10,757 nt of DNA from Gammaproteobacteria bacterium (GCA_019634245.1 JAHQVR010000289.1:1-10757), one strand, 5' to 3'; positions 1 to 7,438 are shown, counted from the first letter of the stretch. Notes: generated from the sequence alone by a model not told the origin. Numbers and translations are program-made.

Positions 1-585
1 CAGGATTTTCAGCGCCGCCGGTGTAGTGACAATGTGGGGATACCGAACCAGACTCACTGGATCGACACCTTCCGCATCCATAATCAGAATATTGGGCAGA
101 TTACGAACGGACAGGTAGGTAGCCTCAGAGACATCTTCTAGAAGTATCAAACCCTGTTCCACACCAATATCATTCAGCTTGGCCTGCATCACTTTCGTTT
201 TCGGCTCATCCATGTCGAATGAATCAATAATTTTCAAGCGGCCATCCGCCGCTGCCTGAGACAGGATGGAACGGAGAGCAGCCCGATACATTTTCTTATT
301 AACTTTCTGCGAATAGTCGCGTTTCTTGGCGGCAAACGTTGCACCACCACCTGTCCAGATAGGGCTCCGTGATGTACCAGCCCGCGCACGGCCAGTGCCT
401 TTCTGGCGCCAGGGTTTCGCACCGCCGCCACGCACTTCTGAGCGCGTTTTTTGCGCTGCATTACCGCTGCGACCGCCAGCCAGATAAGCCGTTACCACCT
501 GGTGCACCAGGTCTTCGTTATATGTGGCGCCGAACACGGCATCTGACACAGAGACCGATCCGCCAGTGTGTGTTGCAAGATCCAT
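1..585 (-). CDS. rplD: 50S ribosomal protein L4 (3' end cut by window edge)
   Basis: Large-subunit protein that binds 23S rRNA early in assembly and lines the peptide exit tunnel; in E. coli it also represses its own operon. Reading from the ATG at 585 gives 195 codons with no stop before base 1, against about 201 residues for the E. coli protein, so only a few residues and the stop are missing. Seen directly: the N-terminal stretch with ALVHQVV-like LVHQVV, the loop motif KPWRQKGTGRAR, then SPIW and SQKVNKKMYR, all diagnostic of bacterial L4. The start lies 6 nt after the rplC stop, so the two are cotranscribed and probably translationally coupled. The AAGAG-like purines at the end of rplC can serve as ribosome binding site. 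Identity is secure. Confidence 0.97.
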   Translation of the reverse strand, partial: MDLATHTGGSVSVSDAVFGATYNEDLVHQVVTAYLAGGRSGNAAQKTRSEVRGGGAKPWRQKGTGRARAGTSRSPIWTGGGATFAAKKRDYSQKVNKKMYRAALRSILSQAAADGRLKIIDSFDMDEPKTKVMQAKLNDIGVEQGLILLEDVSEATYLSVRNLPNILIMDAEGVDPVSLVRYPHIVTTPAALKIL

Positions 586-591
586 CGTCTA

Positions 592-1245
592 CTAGCTCTT
601 GTCTTTGTTCTTTAATTTGATTGCAGGTTTGACAATGACATCGCTGCCCTTCGCACCCGGTACCGGGCCACGAATGAGCATCACGTTGCGCTCTTCGTCA
701 ATACGAACAACCTTGAGATTTTGCGTGGTGGTGCGAACTGCACCCATGTGGCCAGCCATTTTCTTACCCTTGAAAACGCGACCTGGCGTCTGGTTCTGGC
801 CAATCGAGCCGGGAGCACGGTGCGAAATCGAGTTGCCGTGCGTAGCATCCTGCATGTGGAAGTTGTGGCGTTTAACGCCACCGGCGAAGCCCTTACCGAT
901 ACTAGTACCGGTGACATCAACAGTTTGACCTGCTTCAAACAGCTCTAATCCGATCTCTCCACCGACAGCGAGCTCCTCGCCTTCTCCGTCATCGAGTCGA
1001 AATTCCCAAAGACCGCGTCCAGCTTCAGTGCCTGCTTTGGCGAAGTGCCCGGCTTCAGCCTTGGAAAGGCTGCCAGCTTTTTTGGCCCCAGCTGTGACCT
1101 GAATGGATTCGTAACCATCAGTCTCAACAGTTTTCCTAGCGGTAATCCGGTTCTTCGACACTTCTATGACGGTAACCGGAGCGGACACTCCAGATTCATC
1201 AAAGACACGCGTCATACCGAGCTTACGCCCAACCAAGCCAATCAT
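592..1245 (-). CDS. rplC: 50S ribosomal protein L3
   Basis: Large-subunit primary rRNA-binding protein whose extended loop reaches towards the peptidyl-transferase centre. The product is 217 residues (E. coli 209) and starts [13 protein letters not shown]; an upstream in-frame ATG at 1326 was rejected because family members begin at MIGLVG and because a GGAG ribosome binding site sits 8 nt before the 1245 start. Conserved blocks seen: [46 protein letters not shown] and SIGQNQTPG. Gln150, the position methylated by PrmB in E. coli, is present. Normally rpsJ lies directly upstream; here about 9 kb of transport genes intervene, so rplC appears to be the first gene of the remaining S10 operon. 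Confidence 0.97.
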   Translation of the reverse strand: MIGLVGRKLGMTRVFDESGVSAPVTVIEVSKNRITARKTVETDGYESIQVTAGAKKAGSLSKAEAGHFAKAGTEAGRGLWEFRLDDGEGEELAVGGEIGLELFEAGQTVDVTGTSIGKGFAGGVKRHNFHMQDATHGNSISHRAPGSIGQNQTPGRVFKGKKMAGHMGAVRTTTQNLKVVRIDEERNVMLIRGPVPGAKGSDVIVKPAIKLKNKDKS

Positions 1246-1372
1246 TGCACTTTCTCCAACTCGTGAAGCAGTTTGCTGCCGAGCAAAACACGCCAGAAAG
1301 GACCGCTGTATGGGCTTATTGCCCAAGCGATCCTAGATTCAAAAAGGAATTTGGCGCCTTAGTAAAATCTAA

Positions 1373-1402
1373 AACCCGGACATGTTAGGACCACGCCGGG
1401 TT
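1373..1402 (-). promoter_or_regulatory. Hairpin in the rplC leader
   Basis: On the minus strand AACCCGG (1402-1396) pairs perfectly with CCGGGTT (1379-1373) across a 16-nt loop, followed by a T-rich stretch. It would begin about 6 nt after the predicted transcript start. A second short hairpin (TTTGCT with AGCAAA, within 1271-1289) lies close to the rplC ribosome binding site. In E. coli the S10 leader, placed before rpsJ, carries L4-responsive attenuation; here rpsJ is fused to the tuf transcript with no leader, so the roughly 160-nt leader before rplC is the natural place for such control. The pairing is seen; the regulatory role is inference. The same bases overlap the end of a possible small ORF (1385-1561). 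Confidence 0.35.
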
Positions 1403-1561
1403 GGGTAGCCCGCAAGTATAACAAGTAAATGTGGTGGAGGCTACATTTTGGACAAGGTTTTTGTAAGAAAACTCAAAACGATCACGAGCTAAATAGCTGA
1501 TAAATACCCACGTAATGGTAGCCAGAATAATGACGGCCATGCAGGCGCAAACCACCCCCAT
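1385..1561 (-). CDS. Possible small membrane protein, 58 residues, unrecognised
   Basis: An ATG at 1561 opens 58 codons to a TAA at 1387-1385; an in-frame TGA lies four codons before the ATG. The product has a hydrophobic segment at about residues 3-24 (VVCACMAVIILATITW and onwards), then a charged stretch YLARDRFEFSYKN and a tail with a CYTC pair and GLPNPAW. The shape resembles a single-pass small membrane protein, and it has four cysteines. Against it: no clear ribosome binding site, its downstream part overlaps the proposed rplC promoter, and it stands alone between a terminator and rplC. It may be chance or a gene remnant. No family was recognised. Confidence 0.25.
   Translation of the reverse strand: MGVVCACMAVIILATITWVFISYLARDRFEFSYKNLVQNVASTTFTCYTCGLPNPAWS
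1415..1423 (-). promoter_or_regulatory. Probable extended -10 promoter for rplC-rplD
   Basis: Minus strand reads TGTTATACT, matching the extended -10 pattern TGnTATAAT with one change. No good -35 hexamer lies 16-18 bp upstream (TAGCCT at 17 bp), which fits an extended -10 promoter. The bases after it, TGCGGG, form a GC-rich discriminator of the kind found at stringently controlled ribosomal promoters. The transcript would start near 1408 and give a leader of about 163 nt to the rplC ATG. A promoter is required here because a terminator closes amtB at about 1600. Site choice is inference from sequence only. Confidence 0.45.
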
Positions 1562-1595
1562 AGAATAGGGTCAGAAACTTCTTACATGCACCCAC

Positions 1596-1622
1596 AAAAA
1601 AACCCGCTTAGAGCGGGTTTTT
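1596..1622 (-). terminator. Intrinsic terminator after amtB
   Basis: CCCGCT (1603-1608) and AGCGGG (1612-1617) form a perfect 6-bp GC-rich stem with a 3-nt loop, extended by five A-T pairs. On the minus strand seven T residues follow (1602-1596); on the plus strand five T residues follow, so it could act in both directions. It lies about 50 nt after the amtB stop and separates the glnK-amtB transcript from rplC-rplD. Of the 428-base gap 1246-1673, the rest holds the rplC promoter and leader and one possible small ORF. Confidence 0.85.
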
Positions 1623-1673
1623 CTGTGTATGCACCACCGAAACCGGCAGTGAGGGCTCATTGGCAGCGCCAGA

Positions 1674-2924
1674 CTACGAAGTGCGAACGAACTCTGGATA
1701 GGCCTCAATACCGCATTCAGAGATATCCACGCCTTCGTACTCTTCCTCTTCGCTGACGCGAATGCCCATGACGAGCTTCAGAATGAGCCACAAAATCAAG
1801 CTTGCACCAGCCGTCCAGGCCACGATGCTTCCCACACCGAGTAACTGAGCGCCGAAGTTTGCGCCATCGTTGGTCAAAGGCACCAGCAACAATCCGAGAA
1901 CCCCGACAACACCGTGGACCGAAATAGCACCCACCGGATCATCAATTCTCATCTTATCCAAGGTGATGATCGAGAAGACCACCAATATGCCACCCAAAGC
2001 GCCAAACAGTGTCGCGAGCAGAGGAGTCGGAGTGAGAGGCTCTGCGGTTATAGCCACCAATCCAGCCAAAGCGCCATTCAGTGCCATGGTCAGATCAGCC
2101 TTACCCCACATCATGCGCACCAGTAACAGCGCTGCTATGACCCCACCGGCTGCTGCCATATTGGTATTGACAAAAATTGCTGCCACGGCGTTGGCTTCTT
2201 CGAAGTTGGCTATCTTTAATTCTGAGCCGCCGTTGAAGCCGAACCAACCTAACCACAGAATAAACGTACCTAAAGTCGCCAATGGCATGTTAGCGCCTGG
2301 GATGGGGTTTACACTGCCATCTTTACCGTACTTACCCTTTCGCGCACCAAGCACCAACACACCCGTTAGGGCCGCACAAGCGCCGCAGAGGTGGACCACA
2401 CCAGAGCCTGCGAAATCCTGAAAACCGGCCGCATCAAGAAAGCCGCCACCCCATTTCCAATAGCCTTGAATCGGATAGATAAAGCCGGTGAATACTGCTG
2501 CAAACACCAGAAACGCGAAGAGTTTCATTCGTTCAGCTACTGCGCCCGACACGATGGACATCGCGGTTGCTACAAAGACGACCTGGAAGAAAAAGTCAGA
2601 GCGAGCAGAATAGTAAGGGGCATCGTCGCCACCGGCAGCGAATGCTGCGGCATCGTTTTCAGCACCTAGTAAAAAGCTGAAGCCAGGAATATAGGCACTA
2701 ATCGTTTCCGCGGGATACATCAGGTTGTAGCCGCAGAGCATAAACATGATGCACGCTAGTGCATACAGAGAAATGTTTTTAGTCAGTATTTCCGCGGTGT
2801 TTTTCGAGCGAACCAAACCGGCTTCTAACATCGCAAATCCGGCGGCCATCCACATAACCAGCGCACCAGAGACCAAAAAGTAAAAAGTATCCAGCGCGTA
2901 GCTGAGTTCGTTAAATTGTTCCAT
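1674..2924 (-). CDS. amtB: Ammonium transporter AmtB
   Basis: Inner-membrane trimeric channel that conducts ammonium/ammonia for nitrogen assimilation when it is scarce. The 416-residue product has about eleven hydrophobic segments. Seen: the Amt family blocks DFAGSGVVH, WLGWFGFNGGS, NTNMAAAGG and DDPVGAISVHG. The twin pore histidines fall at His178 and His337, with the conserved aspartate at Asp170. The cytoplasmic tail GIRVSEEEEYEGVDISECG is the part that contacts GlnK in characterised homologues. No signal peptide is evident; the protein starts with a short polar stretch before the first membrane helix, unlike E. coli AmtB, whose N-terminus is cleaved. An AAGGA ribosome binding site precedes the ATG. 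The gene follows glnK by 25 bp in one operon and ends at a strong terminator. Confidence 0.95.
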   Translation of the reverse strand: MEQFNELSYALDTFYFLVSGALVMWMAAGFAMLEAGLVRSKNTAEILTKNISLYALACIMFMLCGYNLMYPAETISAYIPGFSFLLGAENDAAAFAAGGDDAPYYSARSDFFFQVVFVATAMSIVSGAVAERMKLFAFLVFAAVFTGFIYPIQGYWKWGGGFLDAAGFQDFAGSGVVHLCGACAALTGVLVLGARKGKYGKDGSVNPIPGANMPLATLGTFILWLGWFGFNGGSELKIANFEEANAVAAIFVNTNMAAAGGVIAALLLVRMMWGKADLTMALNGALAGLVAITAEPLTPTPLLATLFGALGGILVVFSIITLDKMRIDDPVGAISVHGVVGVLGLLLVPLTNDGANFGAQLLGVGSIVAWTAGASLILWLILKLVMGIRVSEEEEYEGVDISECGIEAYPEFVRTS

Positions 2925-2949
2925 AAGGATTCCTTAGTCAGTGAATGGG

Positions 2950-3288
2950 TTAGAGAGCGGCTTCGCCGGATTCGCCAGTTCGAATTCGGATGACGCTTTC
3001 AAGATCACTCACGAAGATCTTCCCATCGCCAATTTTTCCAGTTGAAGCTGCACTGGTGATGGCCTCGATAACCGCTTCAAGTTCGCTCTGCGGCACGCCG
3101 ATCTCCAGCTTTGTTTTTGGATTGAAATCAACGGTGTACTCAGCTCCACGATAGAGTTCGGTATGCCCTTTCTGCCGACCAACTCCGCGCACCTCGGTCA
3201 CCGTCATTCCATTAACCCCTACCTGACTCAGTGCCTCGCGCACCTCATCAAGTTTGAAGGGCTTAAAAATTGCCGTAACTAATTTCAT
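2950..3288 (-). CDS. glnK: PII signal protein GlnK
   Basis: Cytosolic trimeric PII protein that reads 2-oxoglutarate and ATP/ADP, is uridylylated by GlnD, and plugs AmtB when nitrogen is plentiful. Length 112 is typical. Seen: the N-terminus [20 protein letters not shown], the T-loop with the uridylylation site Tyr51 ([11 protein letters not shown]), the B-loop [11 protein letters not shown] at residues 83-93, and the C-terminal RIRTGE. The start has a GAGGA ribosome binding site 7 nt upstream. Linkage to amtB, 25 bp downstream, favours GlnK over GlnB. Two NtrC-like sites upstream suggest nitrogen-limitation control. Confidence 0.94.
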   Translation of the reverse strand: MKLVTAIFKPFKLDEVREALSQVGVNGMTVTEVRGVGRQKGHTELYRGAEYTVDFNPKTKLEIGVPQSELEAVIEAITSAASTGKIGDGKIFVSDLESVIRIRTGESGEAAL

Positions 3289-3503
3289 ATAGATTCCTCG
3301 ACCACTCTAGAGAGCGTCTATAAAGTTCTTCAAAATCTTTTGCGAACACCTAAGAAGATTCATTGGGCCCGTTACAAAAAACTATCGCTATTCAACGACA
3401 TGTCCGCCGTCTCAACTATCCCGATCGCACCGCCGCTGACGTGAGCCAAGACCGTGCGAATCAACGTGACGAGAATTCTATTGCGCACTGGCAAATCGCC
3501 TGC

Positions 3504-3518
3504 GCACCAAATAGGAGC
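3504..3518. promoter_or_regulatory. NtrC-type site, proximal to glnK
   Basis: The sequence GCACC-AAATA-GGAGC matches the NtrC operator pattern GCACC-N5-GGTGC with one mismatch. Its centre (3511) is exactly 32 bp from that of the second site, the same spacing as the paired NtrC enhancer sites at E. coli glnA. It lies about 216 bp before the glnK start. Binding is inferred from pattern and context. Confidence 0.6.
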
Positions 3519-3535
3519 GGGAAAAATCTGAAATT

Positions 3536-3550
3536 GCACCAAACAGGGGC
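3536..3550. promoter_or_regulatory. NtrC-type site, distal to glnK
   Basis: GCACC-AAACA-GGGGC matches GCACC-N5-GGTGC with one mismatch. The dyad extends outwards (ATTGC at 3533-3537 and GCAAT at 3549-3553), giving a 21-bp imperfect palindrome, as in the TTGCACC...GGTGCAA form of strong glnA sites. Together with the site centred 32 bp closer to glnK it forms a likely enhancer for phosphorylated NtrC. Confidence 0.62.
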
Positions 3551-3604
3551 AATTAAAGAAAAAACGGGGTGAAGTTCGCGCTAGCCGAGGAGCGTTGTGA
3601 TCGA

Positions 3605-4471
3605 TTACCTGTGAAGATCAGCTAACGAATTAAAAAACCATCGTTGGAACATCAGAAGCAGGATAAAAGGTGGTGCGAGGGTCAACATCACGAGTGCCAT
3701 TCCTGGTCCAGACTCCTGCCCAATCAAGCGAATACCCCTGACCAGGGTATACAGACTGTCGTCGGTGCTAATCATCAAAGGCCATAGATACTGGTTCCAG
3801 CCAATCATGAACGCGATAACAAATACCGCACCTGCTCGAGAAATCGACAGTGGGATCACAATGTCTATAAGAAATTTAACAGACCCCGCTCCGTCCAACA
3901 TCGCGGCTTCAATAAGCTCTTTGGGTAGTGTCAGGTAAAACTGTCGGAAAAAAAAAGTACCCAAAGCCGCTGCCACTGTGGGGAGAATGATGCCTAAGTG
4001 TGTGTTAATCAGACCCAGTGACGACGTGACATGGAAAGTGGTTACAAACCGCGATTCCAATGGGAACAACAACGTCGTGAGAATTAGCCAAAAGAGCAAT
4101 CCTGAATAACGCATCTTGAAAAACACGATCGCGTAGGCGCTCAGCAGAGAGAACGCAGTTGTGAACATCGCCACCCCACTTGCTACGATCACAGAATTTT
4201 GAAGCATAGTCATGGGGGTGACTTGATCGGTGAAACCTCGCTGGGAGAACCACAAGCGCTTATAGTTATCGACACCGTACTCGCCAAAGAACCAGGGCAA
4301 CCCCTTGGTTTGCAAGGTGCCTGTATCATGGGTGGAAGCAAATAAAATTAGGGCTATAGGAGTTAATAAAAAGAAGACTCCAACCAATAACACCAGATGA
4401 GCTAACCATTGTCTCGTAGGAGAATCCCCGGCAACCCCAACAGATTCAGATCTCGCGTGGAATGGCCGCAC
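3605..4471 (-). CDS. Second UgpE-like ABC permease subunit
   Basis: Inner-membrane permease of the carbohydrate-uptake (MalG/UgpE) class, 288 residues with about six membrane segments. The EAA loop that docks on the ATPase is intact: EAAMLDGAGSVKF at 188-200 with Gly194, then [15 protein letters not shown] follows as in UgpE. It is a clear paralogue of the UgpE encoded at 5618-6481 (shared LSAYAIVFF-like, GTFFFRQF and GWNQYLWPL blocks) but ends NSLADLHR instead of the GLV-SEK tail. The start is uncertain: GTG at 4471 is the first usable codon after an in-frame TAG at 4504-4502, and no Shine-Dalgarno sequence precedes it. The gene lies 70 nt after ugpC and is last in the operon. It may form an alternative dimer with UgpA. 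Confidence 0.85.
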   Translation of the reverse strand: MRPFHARSESVGVAGDSPTRQWLAHLVLLVGVFFLLTPIALILFASTHDTGTLQTKGLPWFFGEYGVDNYKRLWFSQRGFTDQVTPMTMLQNSVIVASGVAMFTTAFSLLSAYAIVFFKMRYSGLLFWLILTTLLFPLESRFVTTFHVTSSLGLINTHLGIILPTVAAALGTFFFRQFYLTLPKELIEAAMLDGAGSVKFLIDIVIPLSISRAGAVFVIAFMIGWNQYLWPLMISTDDSLYTLVRGIRLIGQESGPGMALVMLTLAPPFILLLMFQRWFFNSLADLHR

Positions 4472-4541
4472 TACAGGAGAACTGCTGGTCGGTTTATAGA
4501 GCTAACGGTCGGACTACTTGTCTGGCATCCGCCAAAGGTCA

Positions 4542-5618
4542 CTATTGAAGTCTATCCCCGGTAGTTTTTTTAAAAACAAGGGCTTTGGCCGAATCGAAAC
4601 TTAAGTTTAATGTGGAATCTATATCCGGCAACATATCTTGGGTGGATTTAAAACAAAACTCCGTTTCCTCATCTTCTGTCAACTCTGCGCCGAGTAGCCC
4701 ACCATAAATCAGATTGTCCGCACCGTGCTGCTCTACGATATCAACGCGAATAGATAACCGTGTATTGCCCTCATGCGCCAAATCGTCTGGCCGAATCCCC
4801 AGCACCAATTCTTCATCGACCGGCAAATTTGAAAATCCATCCAGACGAATATCACCGCTCACCAGTTGCTGTCCATCGAAGCGTACGGGTAATAAGTTAA
4901 TCTGCGGGGAGCCGATAAATGAGGCCACGAATAAAGTCTCTGGGTTGTTGTACAGTTCCATCGGAGCTCCCATCTGTTCCACTCGCCCGTCGTTGATGAC
5001 CGCCAAACGATCCGCGAGTGTCATCGCCTCCGTCTGGTCGTGAGTGACATACACACTAGTCACATTCATTCGCCGTTGCAGGCGTTTTATTTCAATACGC
5101 ATCTGCACGCGTAGCTTGGCATCCAAATTGGACAAGGGTTCATCGAACAAAAACACTTTAGGCTCGCGCACGATAGCGCGCCCCATAGCGACTCTTTGTC
5201 GTTGCCCGCCGGAGAGTTGATTGGGTTGACGCTCGAGAAAGTCAGACATGCGCAGCATCTGGGCCGCCTCTTCAACTCGCTTATTTATTTCTGACTTTTC
5301 CATACCGCGATTTTTGAGCCCGTAGGACATATTGCCGCGCACGCTCATGTGCGGGTACAGCGCATAGTTTTGGAACACCATCGCTACATCTCTATCTGCT
5401 GGCGAGACATCGTTAATCACGCGATCGTCAATTTGTATTTGACCCTCTGTGATTTTTTCTAATCCTGCGACCATTCTCAGAAGCGTGGATTTGCCACAAC
5501 CTGACGGTCCAACAAACACGATAAATTCACCGTCTTCAATGGACATATCAACACCGCGCACAGCCTCAGCACCGTTGGGATAGACTTTGCGTACATCCGA
5601 GAGTTGCAGATTTGCCAT
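4542..5618 (-). CDS. ugpC: Glycerol-3-phosphate ABC importer ATPase UgpC
   Basis: Cytoplasmic ATPase that drives import through the Ugp permease. The 358-residue product is of the MalK/UgpC class. Seen: Walker [10 protein letters not shown] (37-45), Q-loop Gln83 in [11 protein letters not shown], signature LSGGQRQR (135-142), Walker B VFLFDE (155-160), D-loop SNLD, switch His193 in [14 protein letters not shown], and a C-terminal regulatory OB-type region including LGIRPDDL. Its ATG overlaps the ugpE stop by one base (TAATG), so the two are translationally coupled. The MalK class includes ATPases shared between importers; ugp context favours UgpC. Confidence 0.93.
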   Translation of the reverse strand: MANLQLSDVRKVYPNGAEAVRGVDMSIEDGEFIVFVGPSGCGKSTLLRMVAGLEKITEGQIQIDDRVINDVSPADRDVAMVFQNYALYPHMSVRGNMSYGLKNRGMEKSEINKRVEEAAQMLRMSDFLERQPNQLSGGQRQRVAMGRAIVREPKVFLFDEPLSNLDAKLRVQMRIEIKRLQRRMNVTSVYVTHDQTEAMTLADRLAVINDGRVEQMGAPMELYNNPETLFVASFIGSPQINLLPVRFDGQQLVSGDIRLDGFSNLPVDEELVLGIRPDDLAHEGNTRLSIRVDIVEQHGADNLIYGGLLGAELTEDEETEFCFKSTQDMLPDIDSTLNLSFDSAKALVFKKTTGDRLQ

Positions 5619-6481
5619 TATTTTTCGCTCTCCACCAGACCTTTGACGAACCAGTTCTGAAACACCAACACCACGAGCACCGGGGGCAAGGTTGCCAATA
5701 TTGTGAGCGCAAAAGCCTTTTGGTATTGCGGCAATTCACCACCTTCTGCCAATATCTGATAAATCTGCTTTATCCCAATCACCAGTGTGTAGTTCTCTTC
5801 CTTGGTAGTCATAATTAACGGCCACAGGTACTGATTCCAGCCCACCACAAACATGATGATCAATATCGCTGCGATCATCGTTTTCGATAACGGTACCAAT
5901 ATATCTATGAAGAATCGCCAAGGCGTTGCTCCATCGAGCCGGGCTGCCTCCAATAACTCATCGGGCACAGAGCGAAAGAACTGACGAAAGAAGAACGTAC
6001 CAGTAGCAGAAGCAATCAGCGGCACGATTAAGCCCGTGTGGGTATCGAGCAAACCAAGGCCGGAGACCACTTCATAGGAAGGAATTATCCGCACTTCCAA
6101 GGGCAGTAGCAGCGTCATGAAAATAACCCAGAACAACGGCGTTGCCAGCTTAAAACGAAAGTACACGATCGCATAAGCGGCAAGCATTGAAATAATCACT
6201 TTACCAATGGCAAAGCCAATGCCGAGTATCAAACTGTTTTTCAGCATTTCGGTGCCTAGCACCGACTTCATGACGCCACCGTCTACAAACAGAACCTCCC
6301 TGTATGTTTCGATAAAATTGGAACCCGGCCAGAATTGAAGGCCATTTCGCAGAATGGTTTCCGCTGAATGGGTCGACGTGGCAAACGCCACCCAAACGGG
6401 CAAACTCATAAACAGCACACCGAGAATCAAAATGCTGTGAGTTGTTATTAATCGCCAGTTCATAATCGTAGGACCAATCAA
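5618..6481 (-). CDS. ugpE: Glycerol-3-phosphate ABC importer permease UgpE
   Basis: Inner-membrane subunit that pairs with UgpA to form the translocation pore. 287 residues with about six membrane segments. The EAA loop is intact ([13 protein letters not shown] at 178-190, Gly184, then ILVPLSK). Conserved UgpE blocks seen by comparison with remembered E. coli Ugp[31 protein letters not shown] and the extreme C-terminus GLVESEK (E. coli GLVDSEK). The ATG overlaps the ugpA stop as ATGA, and ugpC starts on its stop, giving a tightly coupled ugpA-ugpE-ugpC block. A later ATG at 6463 is possible, but the coupled start is preferred. Confidence 0.93.
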   Translation of the reverse strand: MIGPTIMNWRLITTHSILILGVLFMSLPVWVAFATSTHSAETILRNGLQFWPGSNFIETYREVLFVDGGVMKSVLGTEMLKNSLILGIGFAIGKVIISMLAAYAIVYFRFKLATPLFWVIFMTLLLPLEVRIIPSYEVVSGLGLLDTHTGLIVPLIASATGTFFFRQFFRSVPDELLEAARLDGATPWRFFIDILVPLSKTMIAAILIIMFVVGWNQYLWPLIMTTKEENYTLVIGIKQIYQILAEGGELPQYQKAFALTILATLPPVLVVLVFQNWFVKGLVESEK

Positions 6482-7356
6482 TAATGCACTTTGCGTTCGA
6501 TAAATCGAAACTGCACAACGGTCAGCGCCAACACCATCAGCATCAACACCACCGATTGCGCTGATGAACCACCTAAATCTGCACCACGAAAGCCATCCTG
6601 AAACACTTTGAATACCAATGTATTCGTTGCCCCGCCGGGCGCACCTCGGGTTGTGGTGTCGATAATTCCAAAGGTCTCGAAAAACGCATAGGTGATATTG
6701 ATCACCATCAAAAAGAACGTGGTCGGAGCCAGTAACGGGAAGGTAATCGTCCAGAAACGTCGAAACGGGCTTTTACAATCCATCGTCGCCGCTTCAGTCA
6801 CCGATTTTGGTATACCTTGCAGACCGGATAAGAAAAAGATGAAGTTAACACTTACTTGCTTCCACACCGAAATCAATACCACGACAAAGCCAGCATCAAA
6901 TGCATCAAGTTTATGGTCGAAATCCCATCCGATAGCATTGAAAAACTTGTAGAGATCACCAATCAGCGGGTTGAACATCAGATTACCCATCAAACCCGCT
7001 ACCGGTGGTGCAATGGCATACGCCCACATCAGCGTGGTTTTATAAGCACTTGCCCCACGAATCACTTCGTTCGCCTTAACCGCCAACAACAATGCAATTG
7101 CCAGAGAAAGAAACGTCACGAGCGCCGAGAATACGATGGTAAAACCAGCCGCCTGCAGCCAGGAGTCACTGAAAATCGTATCTTTGTAATTTCTGAACCA
7201 AACGAATTGAGTTGATAATCCAAAGGCATCTTCGAGCAGAAACGATTGGTATATCGCCTGCGCTGCCGGCCACAAAAAGAACACCACAATGATGATTATT
7301 TGGGGGGCTACAAACAGATAAGGGATACTGCTATGTTCAAACTGAACGCGCTTCAT
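6478..7356 (-). CDS. ugpA: Glycerol-3-phosphate ABC importer permease UgpA
   Basis: Inner-membrane partner of UgpE. 292 residues with about six membrane segments and a GAGG ribosome binding site about 8 nt before the ATG. Resemblance to E. coli UgpA is clear from the start (PYLFVAPQIII) to the end (SSAQSVVLM and VVQFRFIERKV). The cytoplasmic EAA loop, which docks on the ATPase, reads EAATMDCKSPFRRF at 188-201: the near-invariant glycine of this motif is Cys194 (TGT at 6777-6775, one base from GGT), and the following residues differ too. The rest, including FPLLAP, is normal and the frame is open, so this looks like a functional variant rather than a broken gene. It follows ugpB after a 107-base gap that holds a terminator-like hairpin. 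Confidence 0.92.
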   Translation of the reverse strand: MKRVQFEHSSIPYLFVAPQIIIIVVFFLWPAAQAIYQSFLLEDAFGLSTQFVWFRNYKDTIFSDSWLQAAGFTIVFSALVTFLSLAIALLLAVKANEVIRGASAYKTTLMWAYAIAPPVAGLMGNLMFNPLIGDLYKFFNAIGWDFDHKLDAFDAGFVVVLISVWKQVSVNFIFFLSGLQGIPKSVTEAATMDCKSPFRRFWTITFPLLAPTTFFLMVINITYAFFETFGIIDTTTRGAPGGATNTLVFKVFQDGFRGADLGGSSAQSVVLMLMVLALTVVQFRFIERKVHY

Positions 7357-7404
7357 GCGTCGGCCTCGATTCTGTCAAGGCTTAGTGGTCTATCTATAGA
7401 TGAT

Positions 7405-7438
7405 AAAAAATCGGTGGCAGAAACGCATGCCACCGATT
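7405..7438 (-). terminator. Attenuator-type terminator between ugpB and ugpA
   Basis: AATCGGTGGCA (7409-7419) and TGCCACCGATT (7428-7438) form a perfect 11-bp stem with an 8-nt loop; six T residues end it on the minus strand. It lies 25 nt after the ugpB stop and about 50 nt before ugpA. Since the operon continues, it probably ends a fraction of transcripts and protects the ugpB message, giving more binding protein than permease, a common arrangement in ABC importers. No promoter for ugpA was evident in the remaining bases. Confidence 0.8.

Larger units (their letters stand above)
3289..3604 (-). promoter_or_regulatory. glnK-amtB control region
   Basis: This 316-base gap carries no gene I can support. 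Its distal part holds two NtrC-type sites (listed separately). A sigma-54 promoter is expected between them and glnK, but no perfect match was found. The best is CGGACATGTCGTTGAA (3406-3391): GG and TTG are correctly spaced but the usual TTGC reads TTGA. A second, TTGGCTCACGTCAGC, has GG and GC one base too close. A weak sigma-70 option pairs TTCGCA with TATAGA near 3346-3318. No obvious terminator follows the upstream permease gene. Confidence 0.4.

Noticed and set aside
1246..1326. N-terminal extension of rplC to an upstream ATG at 1326
   Set aside because: L3 proteins start at MIGLVG, a good GGAG site precedes 1245, and the added residues resemble no L3 sequence.
1870..2421. Long plus-strand open frame opposite amtB
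   Set aside because: It lies wholly opposite a well-supported gene, and its proline- and threonine-rich content is typical of an antisense shadow.
4514..4528. Tiny frame ATG-CCA-GAC-AAG-TAG between ugpC and the second permease
   Set aside because: Four codons with no ribosome binding site or link to the permease frame; too short to support.
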